From: Pseudomonadota bacterium
GTDB lineage: Bacteria > Pseudomonadota > Alphaproteobacteria > Acetobacterales > Acetobacteraceae
NCBI GenBank assembly: GCA_021809435.1
Contig: JAKBAD010000003.1
Location: 170,366-234,365 of the forward strand
DNA length: 64,000 bases
Direction: 5' to 3'
A program made the translations under genes and the position numbers. The notes under the pieces are model-generated. The model was given only the letters and a program-made list of their open reading frames with translations, did not search any database and had not been told where the DNA came from. Below, in pieces: positions 39,354 to 47,739 of this stretch (positions are counted from its first letter, which is position 1; each line of letters begins with the position of its first letter).

Positions 39354-40580
39354 TTAACCCTGCCGCAACCGTCCGGTTTCCCTGGCCGCAAAGGCCCAGC
39401 TCAGCCCGGCCAGGGCGGTGAACACCCACCACGAGGCCAGCTCCCGCACCGCCCAGAAAGCCGCCAGCCCGGCGCCAGGGTGGTAGCTGTAAGGCGTAAT
39501 GCCCCCCACAAGGTCGCGCCCCGCCGCCTCCCACAGCAGCAGAAAAATCCCCGCCACCAGCCCCGTGCGGCCCAGCCGCAGCAGGCCGGGCAGGGTGGGT
39601 AGCAAAAACACTTCACGATACTCCACATTCTGCGCGGCCAGAAAACACAGCCCATAAACCGCCCCGGCCGCCACCAGCAACAGCCGTTCCTCATCGGGCA
39701 GCCGGGCCAGCGCCGCCGCCCAGCCGGCCCGCCCGCGCACCGCCAGCCCCAGCGCGGCGGCGGCCATCAGCCATGAGGCCAGGCTCGCGGTACCCGCGCG
39801 GCCAAGCCCCGGCAGCCCGGGCAGCCAGCCCAGCATCACCATCCCACGCGCCAAATCTATGCGCCCGAAGGTGGCCCGAAACGGTGTGCCCGAGGGGATA
39901 GCCCCCAGCGCGGCGGCCATACCGTGCCAAAGCGGCACGGCCAGCCCCAGCCCCACAACCAACCCAGCTCCGCCCAGCGCCAGCAACACGGCGCGGCGCT
40001 CACGCAGGGCCAGCACCAGCAGCGCGGCGGGGTAGAATTTCGCCGCCGCGCAGGCCGTGAACAGCCCATAGCCCGCCAGCCGCGCCGGCAACCGCCCGCG
40101 CTGGGCCCACACACCCAGCAGGCACAGCCCAAACACCAGCACATCCAAATTTGCCTGCTCGAGCGCGTAAAACGCGGAAGTGGAAAAACACCCTGCCGCC
40201 AGCGGCCAGAACCGCCCTTGGCTTACCGGCAGCAGCCTGAGCGCCAGCAAATAGGCGGCGCAGAACAACAACCCTCCGGCCAATGTGTCGGGGGTGCCAA
40301 GGGGCAGCCAGGCCAGGCGCAGCAGGGCAGGGGCATAATTAAACACCCCGCCCCCCAAACAGGCGCTCGGCGCATACACATTCACGCCCTGGCGCCAGCA
40401 CTGCCCGGCCAGCAAAATATCATGCAAATCCACGAACGGATGACGCTTGGGCTGCCCGTCCGAAAGGGTGGTGAGCCATAAATAGCCCGGCAGCCACAGC
40501 GCATGCAGCGCCGCCACCAACCCCAGCCCCGCCGCGCCCAGCGCCGAGAGCCGCCACCGCGCCGGTACCCGCCAGCTCAA
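39354..40580 (-). CDS. Polytopic GT87-like (DUF2029) glycosyltransferase
   Basis: 408 residues with about ten membrane helices, a GT-C layout. FNYAPALLRLAWLPLGTP and CAAAKFYPAALLVLALRERR match the family pattern of a periplasmic Asp/Tyr loop and an LKxYP-like motif. Such enzymes use polyprenyl-phosphate sugars made by GT2 enzymes like the one just upstream. The most plausible start is TTG 40580, whose codon overlaps the GT2 stop (TTGA); the frame stays open further upstream inside the GT2 gene, which I do not count. Confidence 0.75.
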   Translation of the reverse strand: MSWRVPARWRLSALGAAGLGLVAALHALWLPGYLWLTTLSDGQPKRHPFVDLHDILLAGQCWRQGVNVYAPSACLGGGVFNYAPALLRLAWLPLGTPDTLAGGLLFCAAYLLALRLLPVSQGRFWPLAAGCFSTSAFYALEQANLDVLVFGLCLLGVWAQRGRLPARLAGYGLFTACAAAKFYPAALLVLALRERRAVLLALGGAGLVVGLGLAVPLWHGMAAALGAIPSGTPFRATFGRIDLARGMVMLGWLPGLPGLGRAGTASLASWLMAAAALGLAVRGRAGWAAALARLPDEERLLLVAAGAVYGLCFLAAQNVEYREVFLLPTLPGLLRLGRTGLVAGIFLLLWEAAGRDLVGGITPYSYHPGAGLAAFWAVRELASWWVFTALAGLSWAFAARETGRLRQG

Positions 40581-41506
40581 AACCCGATCCGCTCTTTCTC
40601 GATCACCAGCGGCCGCTTCATCACCTGGGTATGAATGGCGCCGACATATTCGCCAATAATCCCCAGCGACACCAATTGCACCGAGCCCAGAAAAAACAGC
40701 CCAATCACCAGCGGCGCGATGCCCACCGTAAAGCTCGCCCAAAATACCAGCTTATAGAGCAGATACGCCAACCCGATGAGAAACGAGAGCGTGGCGGCCA
40801 CGAACCCCAGCGCGGTCACCAGCCTGAGCGGCACCTTCGAGAGGTTGGTGATGCCCAGCATGCCAATATCATAGAGCGTATAGAAATTATTCTTGGTGAT
40901 CCCGCGCGTGCGCACCGGCTGGTCATAGGGAATTTTGTAGAGCGAGAGCCCGATCTCGGCGATCTGGCCGCGAAAGAACGGGTAGGGGTCGTCCATCTGG
41001 CGCACGGCTTCCACCACGGTGCGGTCATAGAGCCCAAAGCCGGTAAAATTCTGCACCGTGCGGATCGCGGCCATGCGCTCGACCAGCGCGTAATAAGCCC
41101 GGCGGAGCAAGAACATCGCCGGCGTCTCGGCCGAGGAGCGCTTCACGCACAGCACGGTTTTGTAGCCTTCGCGCCATTTGGCCACCAACTCCGGAATCAT
41201 CTCCGGCGGGTCCTGCAAATCCGCCACCAAACTTATCACCGCCTCGCCCCTGGTTTGCAGCAGCGCATGGGCGGGCGAGCGTATATGGCCAAAATTACGG
41301 GCATTGACGATAATCTTCACCCGCGGGTCGGCGGCCGAAATCGCCTTCAGCCGCGCCACCGTCTCATCGGTCGAGGCATTATCGATGAAAATATGCTCAT
41401 ACGTGCAGTCGGGCACGCGCGCCATGGCGGCGCTCACCCGCGCATGCAGCTCGGCAACATTCGCCTCCTCATTATAACAAGGGGTGATGAGGCTCAAAAA
41501 ACTCAT
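40577..41506 (-). CDS. GT2 polyprenyl-phosphate glycosyltransferase (GtrB/ArnC-like)
   Basis: 309 residues. The catalytic domain has LITPCYNEEANV, FIDNASTDETV, SLVADLQDPPEMI (DxD-type) and DPYPFFRGQIAEIG. Two C-terminal membrane helices (about 235-260 and 268-290) are followed by GEYVGAIHTQVMKRPLVIEKE. This form transfers a sugar to undecaprenyl phosphate on the cytoplasmic face. The adjacent GT87-like gene would then use the lipid-linked sugar in the periplasm to decorate a glycan. Overlaps both neighbours. Confidence 0.92.
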   Translation of the reverse strand: MSFLSLITPCYNEEANVAELHARVSAAMARVPDCTYEHIFIDNASTDETVARLKAISAADPRVKIIVNARNFGHIRSPAHALLQTRGEAVISLVADLQDPPEMIPELVAKWREGYKTVLCVKRSSAETPAMFLLRRAYYALVERMAAIRTVQNFTGFGLYDRTVVEAVRQMDDPYPFFRGQIAEIGLSLYKIPYDQPVRTRGITKNNFYTLYDIGMLGITNLSKVPLRLVTALGFVAATLSFLIGLAYLLYKLVFWASFTVGIAPLVIGLFFLGSVQLVSLGIIGEYVGAIHTQVMKRPLVIEKERIGF

Positions 41507-42741
41507 GGCGCGCTGCTCTCCAGGCCGGCATTGGCGGTCTGCCCTCGCCTATGCCCCGCCACCCGCCCGGCCACAAGCCGCGAAAGCCGCCGCAATCCCC
41601 GCTGAACCGGCTGGTCGAAGAAATAAGTGGCCAGGGCGGCGAGACCATATATCCCCAATAACGCCGCGGCCCCCAAGGCATAAAGCGCACCGGTGGAGAG
41701 CGCCCAATGCAGTGTGGCTTTATGCACATCAAACATGGTCAGCACCGGAAAATGCAGTATATAAAGCGGATAAGAGATCATACCGGCGACTGTGGCCCAT
41801 TTCCCCAGTCTGATAACTCCCGCTCGCTCCAGCCCGCCGAGCCCGACAATCAGCATGGCGAGCAATACGCCCTCCAGCAGCGTGGGCATCGGCAAAGCCT
41901 GCGTCGTCCCATAATCAATAGAAGGTAGCAAATCGGCCATCCCGGCTGCCCCAGCCAGCGCCAATAAGCTGCCCCAGAGCCGCCCCGGCGGGTGTTTAGC
42001 AAATACCCAGCCCGCGGCCAGGCCGGCGAAAAAGAAAAACTCCAATGGCGTGCCAAACCTGTCGGCCCTGCCCTGCAGCGCGACAAAACCATCATTGAGC
42101 AAAAAGGGCGGCGGCACGTTGAAGAAGGCCAAAATATTTACCGGCAGCCAATGCCAGAACACCAAAGCCACCCAGGCCGCCAGCAGCGGCTTGCCGATAT
42201 AGGGCAGCATCGCCATGCCCAGCATCAGATAAAAGGCAAGCTCGTAGCGTAACGTCCAGGCCGGAGGTATCAACTCGGTGGTACCCCAGGGGGTGTTGGC
42301 AAAGGGGGAGAGCAGAACCAAATCCAGCAAGCGCGACAGGGTGAAGGCTGTGGGCGGCGTACCGGCAAACGAGGATAACAGATAGAGGCCTAAAACCTTG
42401 GGGGTGGTGATCACGCTATAGAGATAATGCAGGGGAATCAGCAGCGCCAGCCAGTATATCGGGTAGATCCGGCAGGCGCGGCGCCACCAAAAGCGCAGTG
42501 CCCCCCCCACGTGCCCAAAATCTTCTTTGTGCGTATAGGCCATGACAAACCCGCTCAGCACGAAAAAATAGCACACCCCCAGCTCACCTGGCGCGCCGTG
42601 GCCGCCAAATAGCGGCGCGGCGCCCGGCGCGGCCAGCGGGTTTAAATCCGGGATGATATGGGTCAGCACCACCACCGTGGCGGCGATGAAACGTCCGAGT
42701 TCCAGCGTGTTCAGCTTCAGCTTGGCGGCTTGTGCGGGCAT
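41503..42741 (-). CDS. Acyltransferase family 3 membrane protein (OafA/ExoZ-like)
   Basis: 412 residues with about ten membrane segments. LELGRFIAATVVVLTHIIPD carries the conserved R...H pair of Acyl_transf_3, and FVLSGFVMAYTH the second family motif. These proteins O-acetylate surface polysaccharide. It is the first gene of the long minus-strand glycan operon and overlaps the GT2 gene by ATGA. The cobB gene is divergent, 76 bp away. Confidence 0.92.
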   Translation of the reverse strand: MPAQAAKLKLNTLELGRFIAATVVVLTHIIPDLNPLAAPGAAPLFGGHGAPGELGVCYFFVLSGFVMAYTHKEDFGHVGGALRFWWRRACRIYPIYWLALLIPLHYLYSVITTPKVLGLYLLSSFAGTPPTAFTLSRLLDLVLLSPFANTPWGTTELIPPAWTLRYELAFYLMLGMAMLPYIGKPLLAAWVALVFWHWLPVNILAFFNVPPPFLLNDGFVALQGRADRFGTPLEFFFFAGLAAGWVFAKHPPGRLWGSLLALAGAAGMADLLPSIDYGTTQALPMPTLLEGVLLAMLIVGLGGLERAGVIRLGKWATVAGMISYPLYILHFPVLTMFDVHKATLHWALSTGALYALGAAALLGIYGLAALATYFFDQPVQRGLRRLSRLVAGRVAGHRRGQTANAGLESSAP

Positions 42742-42817
42742 GGGGTCTCATAACCTGAACATGCACGCCCAGGAAGAGACGTTTCAACCCGGCCGCGCCG
42801 TGGGCTAAACAGAGCCC

Positions 42818-43543
42818 ATGACCCACACGCCGCAAAATCTCGTCATCCTCACCGGGGCTGGCATCTCCGCCGAATCGGGCATTTCCACCTTCCGCGATGC
42901 CGGGGGGCTGTGGGAGGGTCATCACATCGAGGATGTCGCCTCCCCGCGCGGCTTCGCGCGCGACCCGGCGCTGGTCCATCATTTCTACAATCTGCGCCGC
43001 GCCCAGTTGGCCTGTGTGGCACCCAACGCCGCCCATCTGGCGCTGGCCGCGCTCGAGCGCGCCTGGCGCGCGGCGCGGCGCGGGCAGTTTCTGCTCATCA
43101 CCCAAAATGTCGATGATCTGCACGAGCGCGCGGGCAGCCAGCGGCTGGTGCACATGCACGGCGAGTTGCGCAAGCTCCGCTGCACCGCCTGCGATACCAT
43201 CCTCGACTGGCCCGGCCCGGCCACCCCGCAAACACCCTGCCCGGCCTGCGCCCGCCCGGGCGGCACGCTCCGCCCCGATATCGTCTGGTTCGGCGAGGTG
43301 CCCTACCAGATGGAAACCTGCCTGCGCGCCTTGCTCGCCGCCGATATATTCTGCGCCATCGGCACGTCTGGCCTTGTCTATCCCGCCGCCGGCTTCGCCC
43401 AAACCGCGTTGGAGAACGGCCGTGCCTGCCGGCTGTTCGAGATCAACCCCAAACCGACCGGCACGGACCTGTTCGACGACGTCATCGCCGAGCCTGCCTC
43501 CACCGGCGTGGCGGAGTTCGTGCGCCGGCTTCAGCCGGCCTGA
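42818..43543 (+). CDS. cobB: Class III sirtuin, NAD-dependent protein deacylase CobB
   Basis: 241 residues. NAD site ILTGAGISAESGISTFRDAGGLW, TQNVDDLHERAG, catalytic His in HMHGELRKL, and a zinc knuckle of two CxxC pairs (CTAC, CPAC). The YNLRR segment supplies the Y-x-x-R pair that marks class III sirtuins preferring succinyl- or malonyl-lysine. FGEVPYQME and the terminal LFEINPKPT also match bacterial CobB. Single gene, divergent from the glycan operon. Confidence 0.96.
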   Translation: MTHTPQNLVILTGAGISAESGISTFRDAGGLWEGHHIEDVASPRGFARDPALVHHFYNLRRAQLACVAPNAAHLALAALERAWRAARRGQFLLITQNVDDLHERAGSQRLVHMHGELRKLRCTACDTILDWPGPATPQTPCPACARPGGTLRPDIVWFGEVPYQMETCLRALLAADIFCAIGTSGLVYPAAGFAQTALENGRACRLFEINPKPTGTDLFDDVIAEPASTGVAEFVRRLQPA

Positions 43544-43550
43544 ACCAAAA

Positions 43551-43586
43551 ACGCCCGCCCCGGGTCAAAGGGGCGGGCGTCGTTAC
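43551..43586. terminator. Terminator between cobB and the roadblock-like gene
   Basis: An 11-bp perfect stem (ACGCCCGCCCC 43551-43561, GGGGCGGGCGT 43570-43580). On the minus strand it is followed by TTTTTGG, so it best serves the minus-strand gene; it may also end cobB. Confidence 0.8.
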
Positions 43587-43619
43587 GTCACGCGTCGAGT
43601 AAAACCCGGGCGCCGGGGC

Positions 43620-44033
43620 TCAAACCGCGCTTTCGATCATCGGCATCGCCATGCGTGATTTGGCCAGCACCATGCCGATATTGGCGGTGTTGCGGCACAC
43701 GAACACGGCCACATAATCCTGATATTTCTTGCCGCGGATGAACACGTGGATCGCGTTATCCGAGTTGATGATATATTCCTGGAAATAATGGCGGTTGCTC
43801 TCCACGCCGCGCGCGCGCTTCCAAATCGCCTCGACCGTGCCGACATTGGCGCCCTGGAACAAATCCGAAGTCGCCGCGGCCACCAAATCGATCACCTCGC
43901 GCGGATGCGAATCAACGGTCTTGATGCCCAGCAAAAAGCCGGACCCGACATCGATATACCCCGCCGCCAGACATTCGGGAATCGTCGAGATCGATTTGGC
44001 AATCGCCGCGTCCAGATCGGAAGCTGTGCTCAT
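43620..44033 (-). CDS. Small roadblock/LC7-like protein
   Basis: 137 residues, soluble. The alternating pattern YIDVGSGFLLGIKTV - ATSDLFQGANVGTVEAIW - YFQEYIINSDNAIHVF - YVAVFVCRNTANIGMVLAKSRM matches the profilin-like beta-alpha fold of roadblock/LC7 proteins, although sequence signatures are weak. Roadblock proteins usually dimerise and regulate small GTPases or serve as scaffolds. ATG 44033 has a strong AAGGAG. It lies 123 bp downstream of the ABC-phosphatase gene on the same strand, so they probably work together (inference). Confidence 0.65.
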   Translation of the reverse strand: MSTASDLDAAIAKSISTIPECLAAGYIDVGSGFLLGIKTVDSHPREVIDLVAAATSDLFQGANVGTVEAIWKRARGVESNRHYFQEYIINSDNAIHVFIRGKKYQDYVAVFVCRNTANIGMVLAKSRMAMPMIESAV

Positions 44034-44156
44034 CGTCGGTACTCCTTAAAACTGCGTAAACTTCGCCTTGTGGTCGAAATTTAACAGAGACCGGCCTGCC
44101 AAAAATTGATTTCGAGCAAACCGGCCGCCGTCAGACGCGGAATCAGGAATTTTTTT

Positions 44157-46793
44157 TCATGCTTTGGAAACATCGGTGGCGCGGTTGCGCAGCACGTTCT
44201 GTTCCTGCTGCACCTCATACTCCACCAGAAAATCTTCCTGGTCGTCGGATTGCACGAACTGGCGGTTGAACCGGCGGATCTGGTTCAGAGCCACCTGTGC
44301 CGAGAGGCCTTTTTCCTTGACCAGATAGGCGGCCAGAATCGTGCCCGTGCGGCCAAGCCCGGCCAGGCAGTGCACGGCCAGCACCTTGCCGGCATCCAGC
44401 AGCTCGCGCATGCGCACCACCAGCATGTCCATCTCGGCCGGGGTCGGCGCCTTGCGGTCGGCGATTGGCAGATGCACGTTCTTCAGCCCGTGCCGGGCCA
44501 GCACCTCCTGGGGAAAATCCTTCTCGGTCAGGGTGATGAGCGTGGTCACGCCGACACCCTTCAGCAGTTCGAGGTCATAATCCACATCGGTGGTGATGCC
44601 GGGCATCGGCGTCGCGGCCAGGCGCCCTTCCTCGATCCAGATGAACCCGCGCGGCCCCGCCGAAGCACCCGGATACCGCGTCACCGCCACGCGCTCAGGG
44701 GCGGCGGGAGGCGCGCTGGGCGCCGCTTCGGGGGGGGCGGCAATCACATGCGCGGGCGGCGGGCTGGCCGGGGTATGGGCTGGCGCGGGCGGCGCCATTG
44801 TCGCCGGCGCCATTGTCACCGGGGCGGGCGCCACCGGTTCGGGTGTTACCGCCGGCAGTGGCGCGGGCGGCGCCATGGTCGCGGCGGTCGGGGCGGGGGC
44901 TGGCGGCGGCGTCACGGGCGCGGGCTGCTCCGCCACCGGGGCCGGGCGGGCGGCGGCGGGCGCCAGCGTGCTGCGGATTTCGCTCTTGATCGCGGCCAAG
45001 GCTTCGGCGGTCAGGGGCGGCGGCGGGGTCACGTGCTCGGCCAGCGTCTCGCGCGGCGCGTCGGGCGCGGGCACGGCGCAGCTGCCGGTGGCCACGAACT
45101 GCATCACCACCGGGTTGGTGTCGTTGGCGAAGAAGCTGGCGGTGTCGGTGTGAATCTGCACATGCCCGCCGGCCAGCAAAATGATCTTCTCCGAGATCTT
45201 GCGTGCCTGGCGCTGGTTATGCAGCACCACCAGCAGGGCGGCGCGCTCGGCCAGCGGCATCAGCAGGTCGAGCAGGATGTTGGCATCCTTGTCCGAAAGC
45301 CCCGAGGTCGGCTCGTCGATCATCAGCAGCTCGGTCTCGGCGGCGGCCTCGCGCAAAATGGTCACCGCACGCTGATACACGGGCTCGAGTTCGATGAACG
45401 AGGTGTCGAGCATCGGGATGATATAATCCGCACCCAGGCGGCCCAGCCAATCGGCGGCCCAGCTGCGCCGCTCATCGTCCGAGGCCCCCTCCATCTGGTC
45501 GCGCAAATGGAAGGTCAGGCTATCGAGCGCCGAGCGCTGGGTAAGCTGGATGCGCTGGGCCACCAGCAGCGGGCGGTTGCCCAACGCCAGCGGTTTGCCG
45601 CGGTACCAGGCCTGGCCCCAATTCTTGTAAAGCGTGCTCTGGCCATAAATCCCGGCCAGCGAGCGCAGCAAGGTCGATTTGCCGGTGCCCACCGGCCCCA
45701 TCAGGGTGGTAATGCCGCGCGGCTGAAGCTCGAGATTAATGTCAGCCAGCACGATCTTGCTGCCAAACCCCGCCCCATAGCCCCGGCAGGTGAGCACGGG
45801 CTGGGTCGGCGTTGGCGCCATCTCGGGCGCCGCCACGGTAGCGGGGGCGATAACCGGCGCGGGGGTCAACACGGGTTCGGGCGCGGGGGTGGGCGTCAAC
45901 ACGGATTCGGGCGCCGGTGGCTTCACGATCGGGCTGCGCATCCAGGCCGGCTCCTCGGCGGGCGCGGCGGGGGTGAGGAGCGGCGCGGGCTCTGGGGCCG
46001 GGTGCGTTACAATCGGGCTGCGCATCCAGGCGGGTTCGTCCTGCGGGGCGGCCGGTTCGGGCAAGGCTGGCTCGGGCGCGGCCGGTTCAGCAAATAGCGG
46101 GCGCGCCGCCATATCCTCGCCAGGCTCGGTGTAAACAGACGCCTCGGCCTCAAGCCCCGAATCACGCGAGAAGGTCGGCTCCGGCACGCTGGAACTGGCC
46201 GGTGCGGCCTCGGGCTCGCTCACGCCGGCCGGCTCGAACGGCGCATACGCCACGGGCTCGGGCATGGCGGGGGGCTCGGGCGGCGCGTAAACCACGGGCT
46301 CGGGGGCCGCGAAAGCCGGGGGTTCAGCCGGCATATAGGCCACGGGCGGCTCATAGGGCGGTGCTTCGGCCGGCGTAAATGGCGCGGGCTCGGGCATCCC
46401 ATAGGCCAGCGGCTCCGGCGCGCTGAAGGGCGCGGAGGAATAGGTCAGGGGCTCGGGCGCCGCGCCGGCCTCGGGGAGTTGCTCGCCCGTCTGCTGAGCG
46501 TCCGCCATCCGCGCCACATGCGCAAACAGCCCAATCGGCGGCAGCGACTCCTTGGGTTCGCTGGGTTCACTCGGCTCGGGCGCGTTCAGGCTTGGCCGGT
46601 TGCGAGGCTTGCGCGGAAATTCCTGCACATCGCCCAGGCTGTCAGTGCCCACGCTCTGGTTGAACCGCGACATGTCAATCGGCCGTTCCGCCGCGCGGCG
46701 CTTGGCCCGGCTGATCAGGTCAACGACAAGCAGGACGACACCGATAACAATGACACCCAGAGCGACAGACAAGGTTAACACTTCGTTGTTCAA
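44157..46793 (-). CDS. Membrane-anchored ABC-type ATPase fused to a dual-specificity phosphatase
   Basis: 878 residues with an unusual order. One N-terminal membrane helix (about 8-27) is followed by a Pro/Ala/Glu-rich stretch (to about 330) with a duplicated WMRSPIV motif. Next is an ABC-type domain (about 335-550) with Walker A GPVGTGKST (about 364-372), Walker B LLMIDEPTSGL (about 486-496) and H-loop VVLHN, but ELEPVYQRAV stands where LSGGQ should be. After a second Pro/Ala linker (about 565-715) comes a cysteine phosphatase domain with general acid PIADRKAPT and P-loop VHCLAGLGRTG (about 805-815), the HCxxGxxR signature. Both active sites look intact. The cellular role is unknown. Divergent from the Tad-like genes. 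Confidence 0.88.
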   Translation of the reverse strand: MNNEVLTLSVALGVIVIGVVLLVVDLISRAKRRAAERPIDMSRFNQSVGTDSLGDVQEFPRKPRNRPSLNAPEPSEPSEPKESLPPIGLFAHVARMADAQQTGEQLPEAGAAPEPLTYSSAPFSAPEPLAYGMPEPAPFTPAEAPPYEPPVAYMPAEPPAFAAPEPVVYAPPEPPAMPEPVAYAPFEPAGVSEPEAAPASSSVPEPTFSRDSGLEAEASVYTEPGEDMAARPLFAEPAAPEPALPEPAAPQDEPAWMRSPIVTHPAPEPAPLLTPAAPAEEPAWMRSPIVKPPAPESVLTPTPAPEPVLTPAPVIAPATVAAPEMAPTPTQPVLTCRGYGAGFGSKIVLADINLELQPRGITTLMGPVGTGKSTLLRSLAGIYGQSTLYKNWGQAWYRGKPLALGNRPLLVAQRIQLTQRSALDSLTFHLRDQMEGASDDERRSWAADWLGRLGADYIIPMLDTSFIELEPVYQRAVTILREAAAETELLMIDEPTSGLSDKDANILLDLLMPLAERAALLVVLHNQRQARKISEKIILLAGGHVQIHTDTASFFANDTNPVVMQFVATGSCAVPAPDAPRETLAEHVTPPPPLTAEALAAIKSEIRSTLAPAAARPAPVAEQPAPVTPPPAPAPTAATMAPPAPLPAVTPEPVAPAPVTMAPATMAPPAPAHTPASPPPAHVIAAPPEAAPSAPPAAPERVAVTRYPGASAGPRGFIWIEEGRLAATPMPGITTDVDYDLELLKGVGVTTLITLTEKDFPQEVLARHGLKNVHLPIADRKAPTPAEMDMLVVRMRELLDAGKVLAVHCLAGLGRTGTILAAYLVKEKGLSAQVALNQIRRFNRQFVQSDDQEDFLVEYEVQQEQNVLRNRATDVSKA

Positions 46794-47199
46794 GGTCAGA
46801 CAGCCCCCGTAATTGAGCCCCAGACGGACCGGACAAGCCGATGCCTCAAACCATGAGCAGCAAATAGCCTTGTCTCAGCCCGCGTGGCGCCCGCAATGGA
46901 CCCCGCATGCCCACCAAGCGGGCACCGGTCTTCCGGAAAACAGACGATAACGGGTCGTTCAGCTTTTGAGAAGATGTGCGCCATCCCATATCGCCGGTGC
47001 CCCCCGTTTTAACCTTCGCCGCCCCGCCCGCCCCGGCAACTGGCCGCCAACCTAACAATTTAATTTACCTTTCATGACGTCAGGTGTAGGAATCACAGAT
47101 AGTTCCGGTTGAGTTAATATGTGGTTCCGGCGGGTTCATTCCGGGCCGCCCGTTATGCGCGGGCGGCTCAAACCGGTGTCCGCCCCAAGGCGAGGTGAA
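46794..47199. other. Divergent intergenic region between the ABC-phosphatase and tadE genes
   Basis: 406 bp without a convincing gene. An AT-rich stretch (about 47050-47075) is the likely promoter zone. A GCCGCCCG/CGGGCGGC hairpin (47145-47152 with 47160-47167) lies in the tadE leader. TTCCGG occurs three times between 47103 and 47144. No clear -35/-10 pair could be fixed. Confidence 0.4.
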
Positions 47200-47739
47200 A
47201 TGAGAGGCAACAGTCTGCGCGTCCATCTCCAGCTTCTGTATCGTGAGCGCCGCGCGGCCACCGCCCTCGAATTCGCGATGATCGGAGGCGTGTTTTTCGC
47301 CTTCGTGTTTGGCATTCTCATGGTCTCCCTCGACCTGTTCTGGCAGCTCACCCTCGATGACGCGGTGCGCAACGCGGTCCGCGAGGTCCAGATCGGCAAA
47401 ATCACCACGGGCGATGAATTCAGCACCGCCGTCTGCGCCGAGTTTGGCGCCGCGGTGCCCAACTGCAAGGCCAATTTGCAATATGCCGTGCAGGGCGGGC
47501 AGTTTTTTGGCGCGGGCGCCAACAGCGTGGCCCCCGTCACCTTTGACAGTAACGGCAATCTCGGTTCCCCGGCCTTGTTCAGCGGCGTCACCGCCAGCAC
47601 TTCCGCCGGCGAGACCGTGCTCCTCGCCCAGGTTGCCTTCCCCGTGCCCATCACCCTGATGTCACTGCCCAACGGCGCCGTCACCGAAAACGGCACCGCC
47701 TCGCTCTACTCAGTTGTCACGACGGTGATGGCGCCATGA
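47200..47739 (+). CDS. TadE-like pseudopilin 1
   Basis: 179 residues. A basic N-terminus is followed by RRAATALEFAMIGGVFFAFVFGILM, the type IVb prepilin-like motif with E at +5, where a TadV-type peptidase would cut before the hydrophobic helix. The rest is periplasmic, with two cysteines (TAVCAEFGAAVPNCK). ATG 47200 is chosen because the region upstream is not pilin-like. Its stop overlaps the next gene (ATGA). TadE-type minor pseudopilins assist Flp pilus assembly; the tad ATPase and secretin genes are not in this window. Confidence 0.85.
   Translation: MRGNSLRVHLQLLYRERRAATALEFAMIGGVFFAFVFGILMVSLDLFWQLTLDDAVRNAVREVQIGKITTGDEFSTAVCAEFGAAVPNCKANLQYAVQGGQFFGAGANSVAPVTFDSNGNLGSPALFSGVTASTSAGETVLLAQVAFPVPITLMSLPNGAVTENGTASLYSVVTTVMAP

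Noticed and set aside
44106..46097. A 663-codon plus-strand frame antisense to the ABC-phosphatase gene
   Set aside because: The sequence is a low-complexity Gly/Arg/His product mirrored from the Pro/Ala linkers, and the minus strand carries clear Walker and HCxxGxxR motifs.
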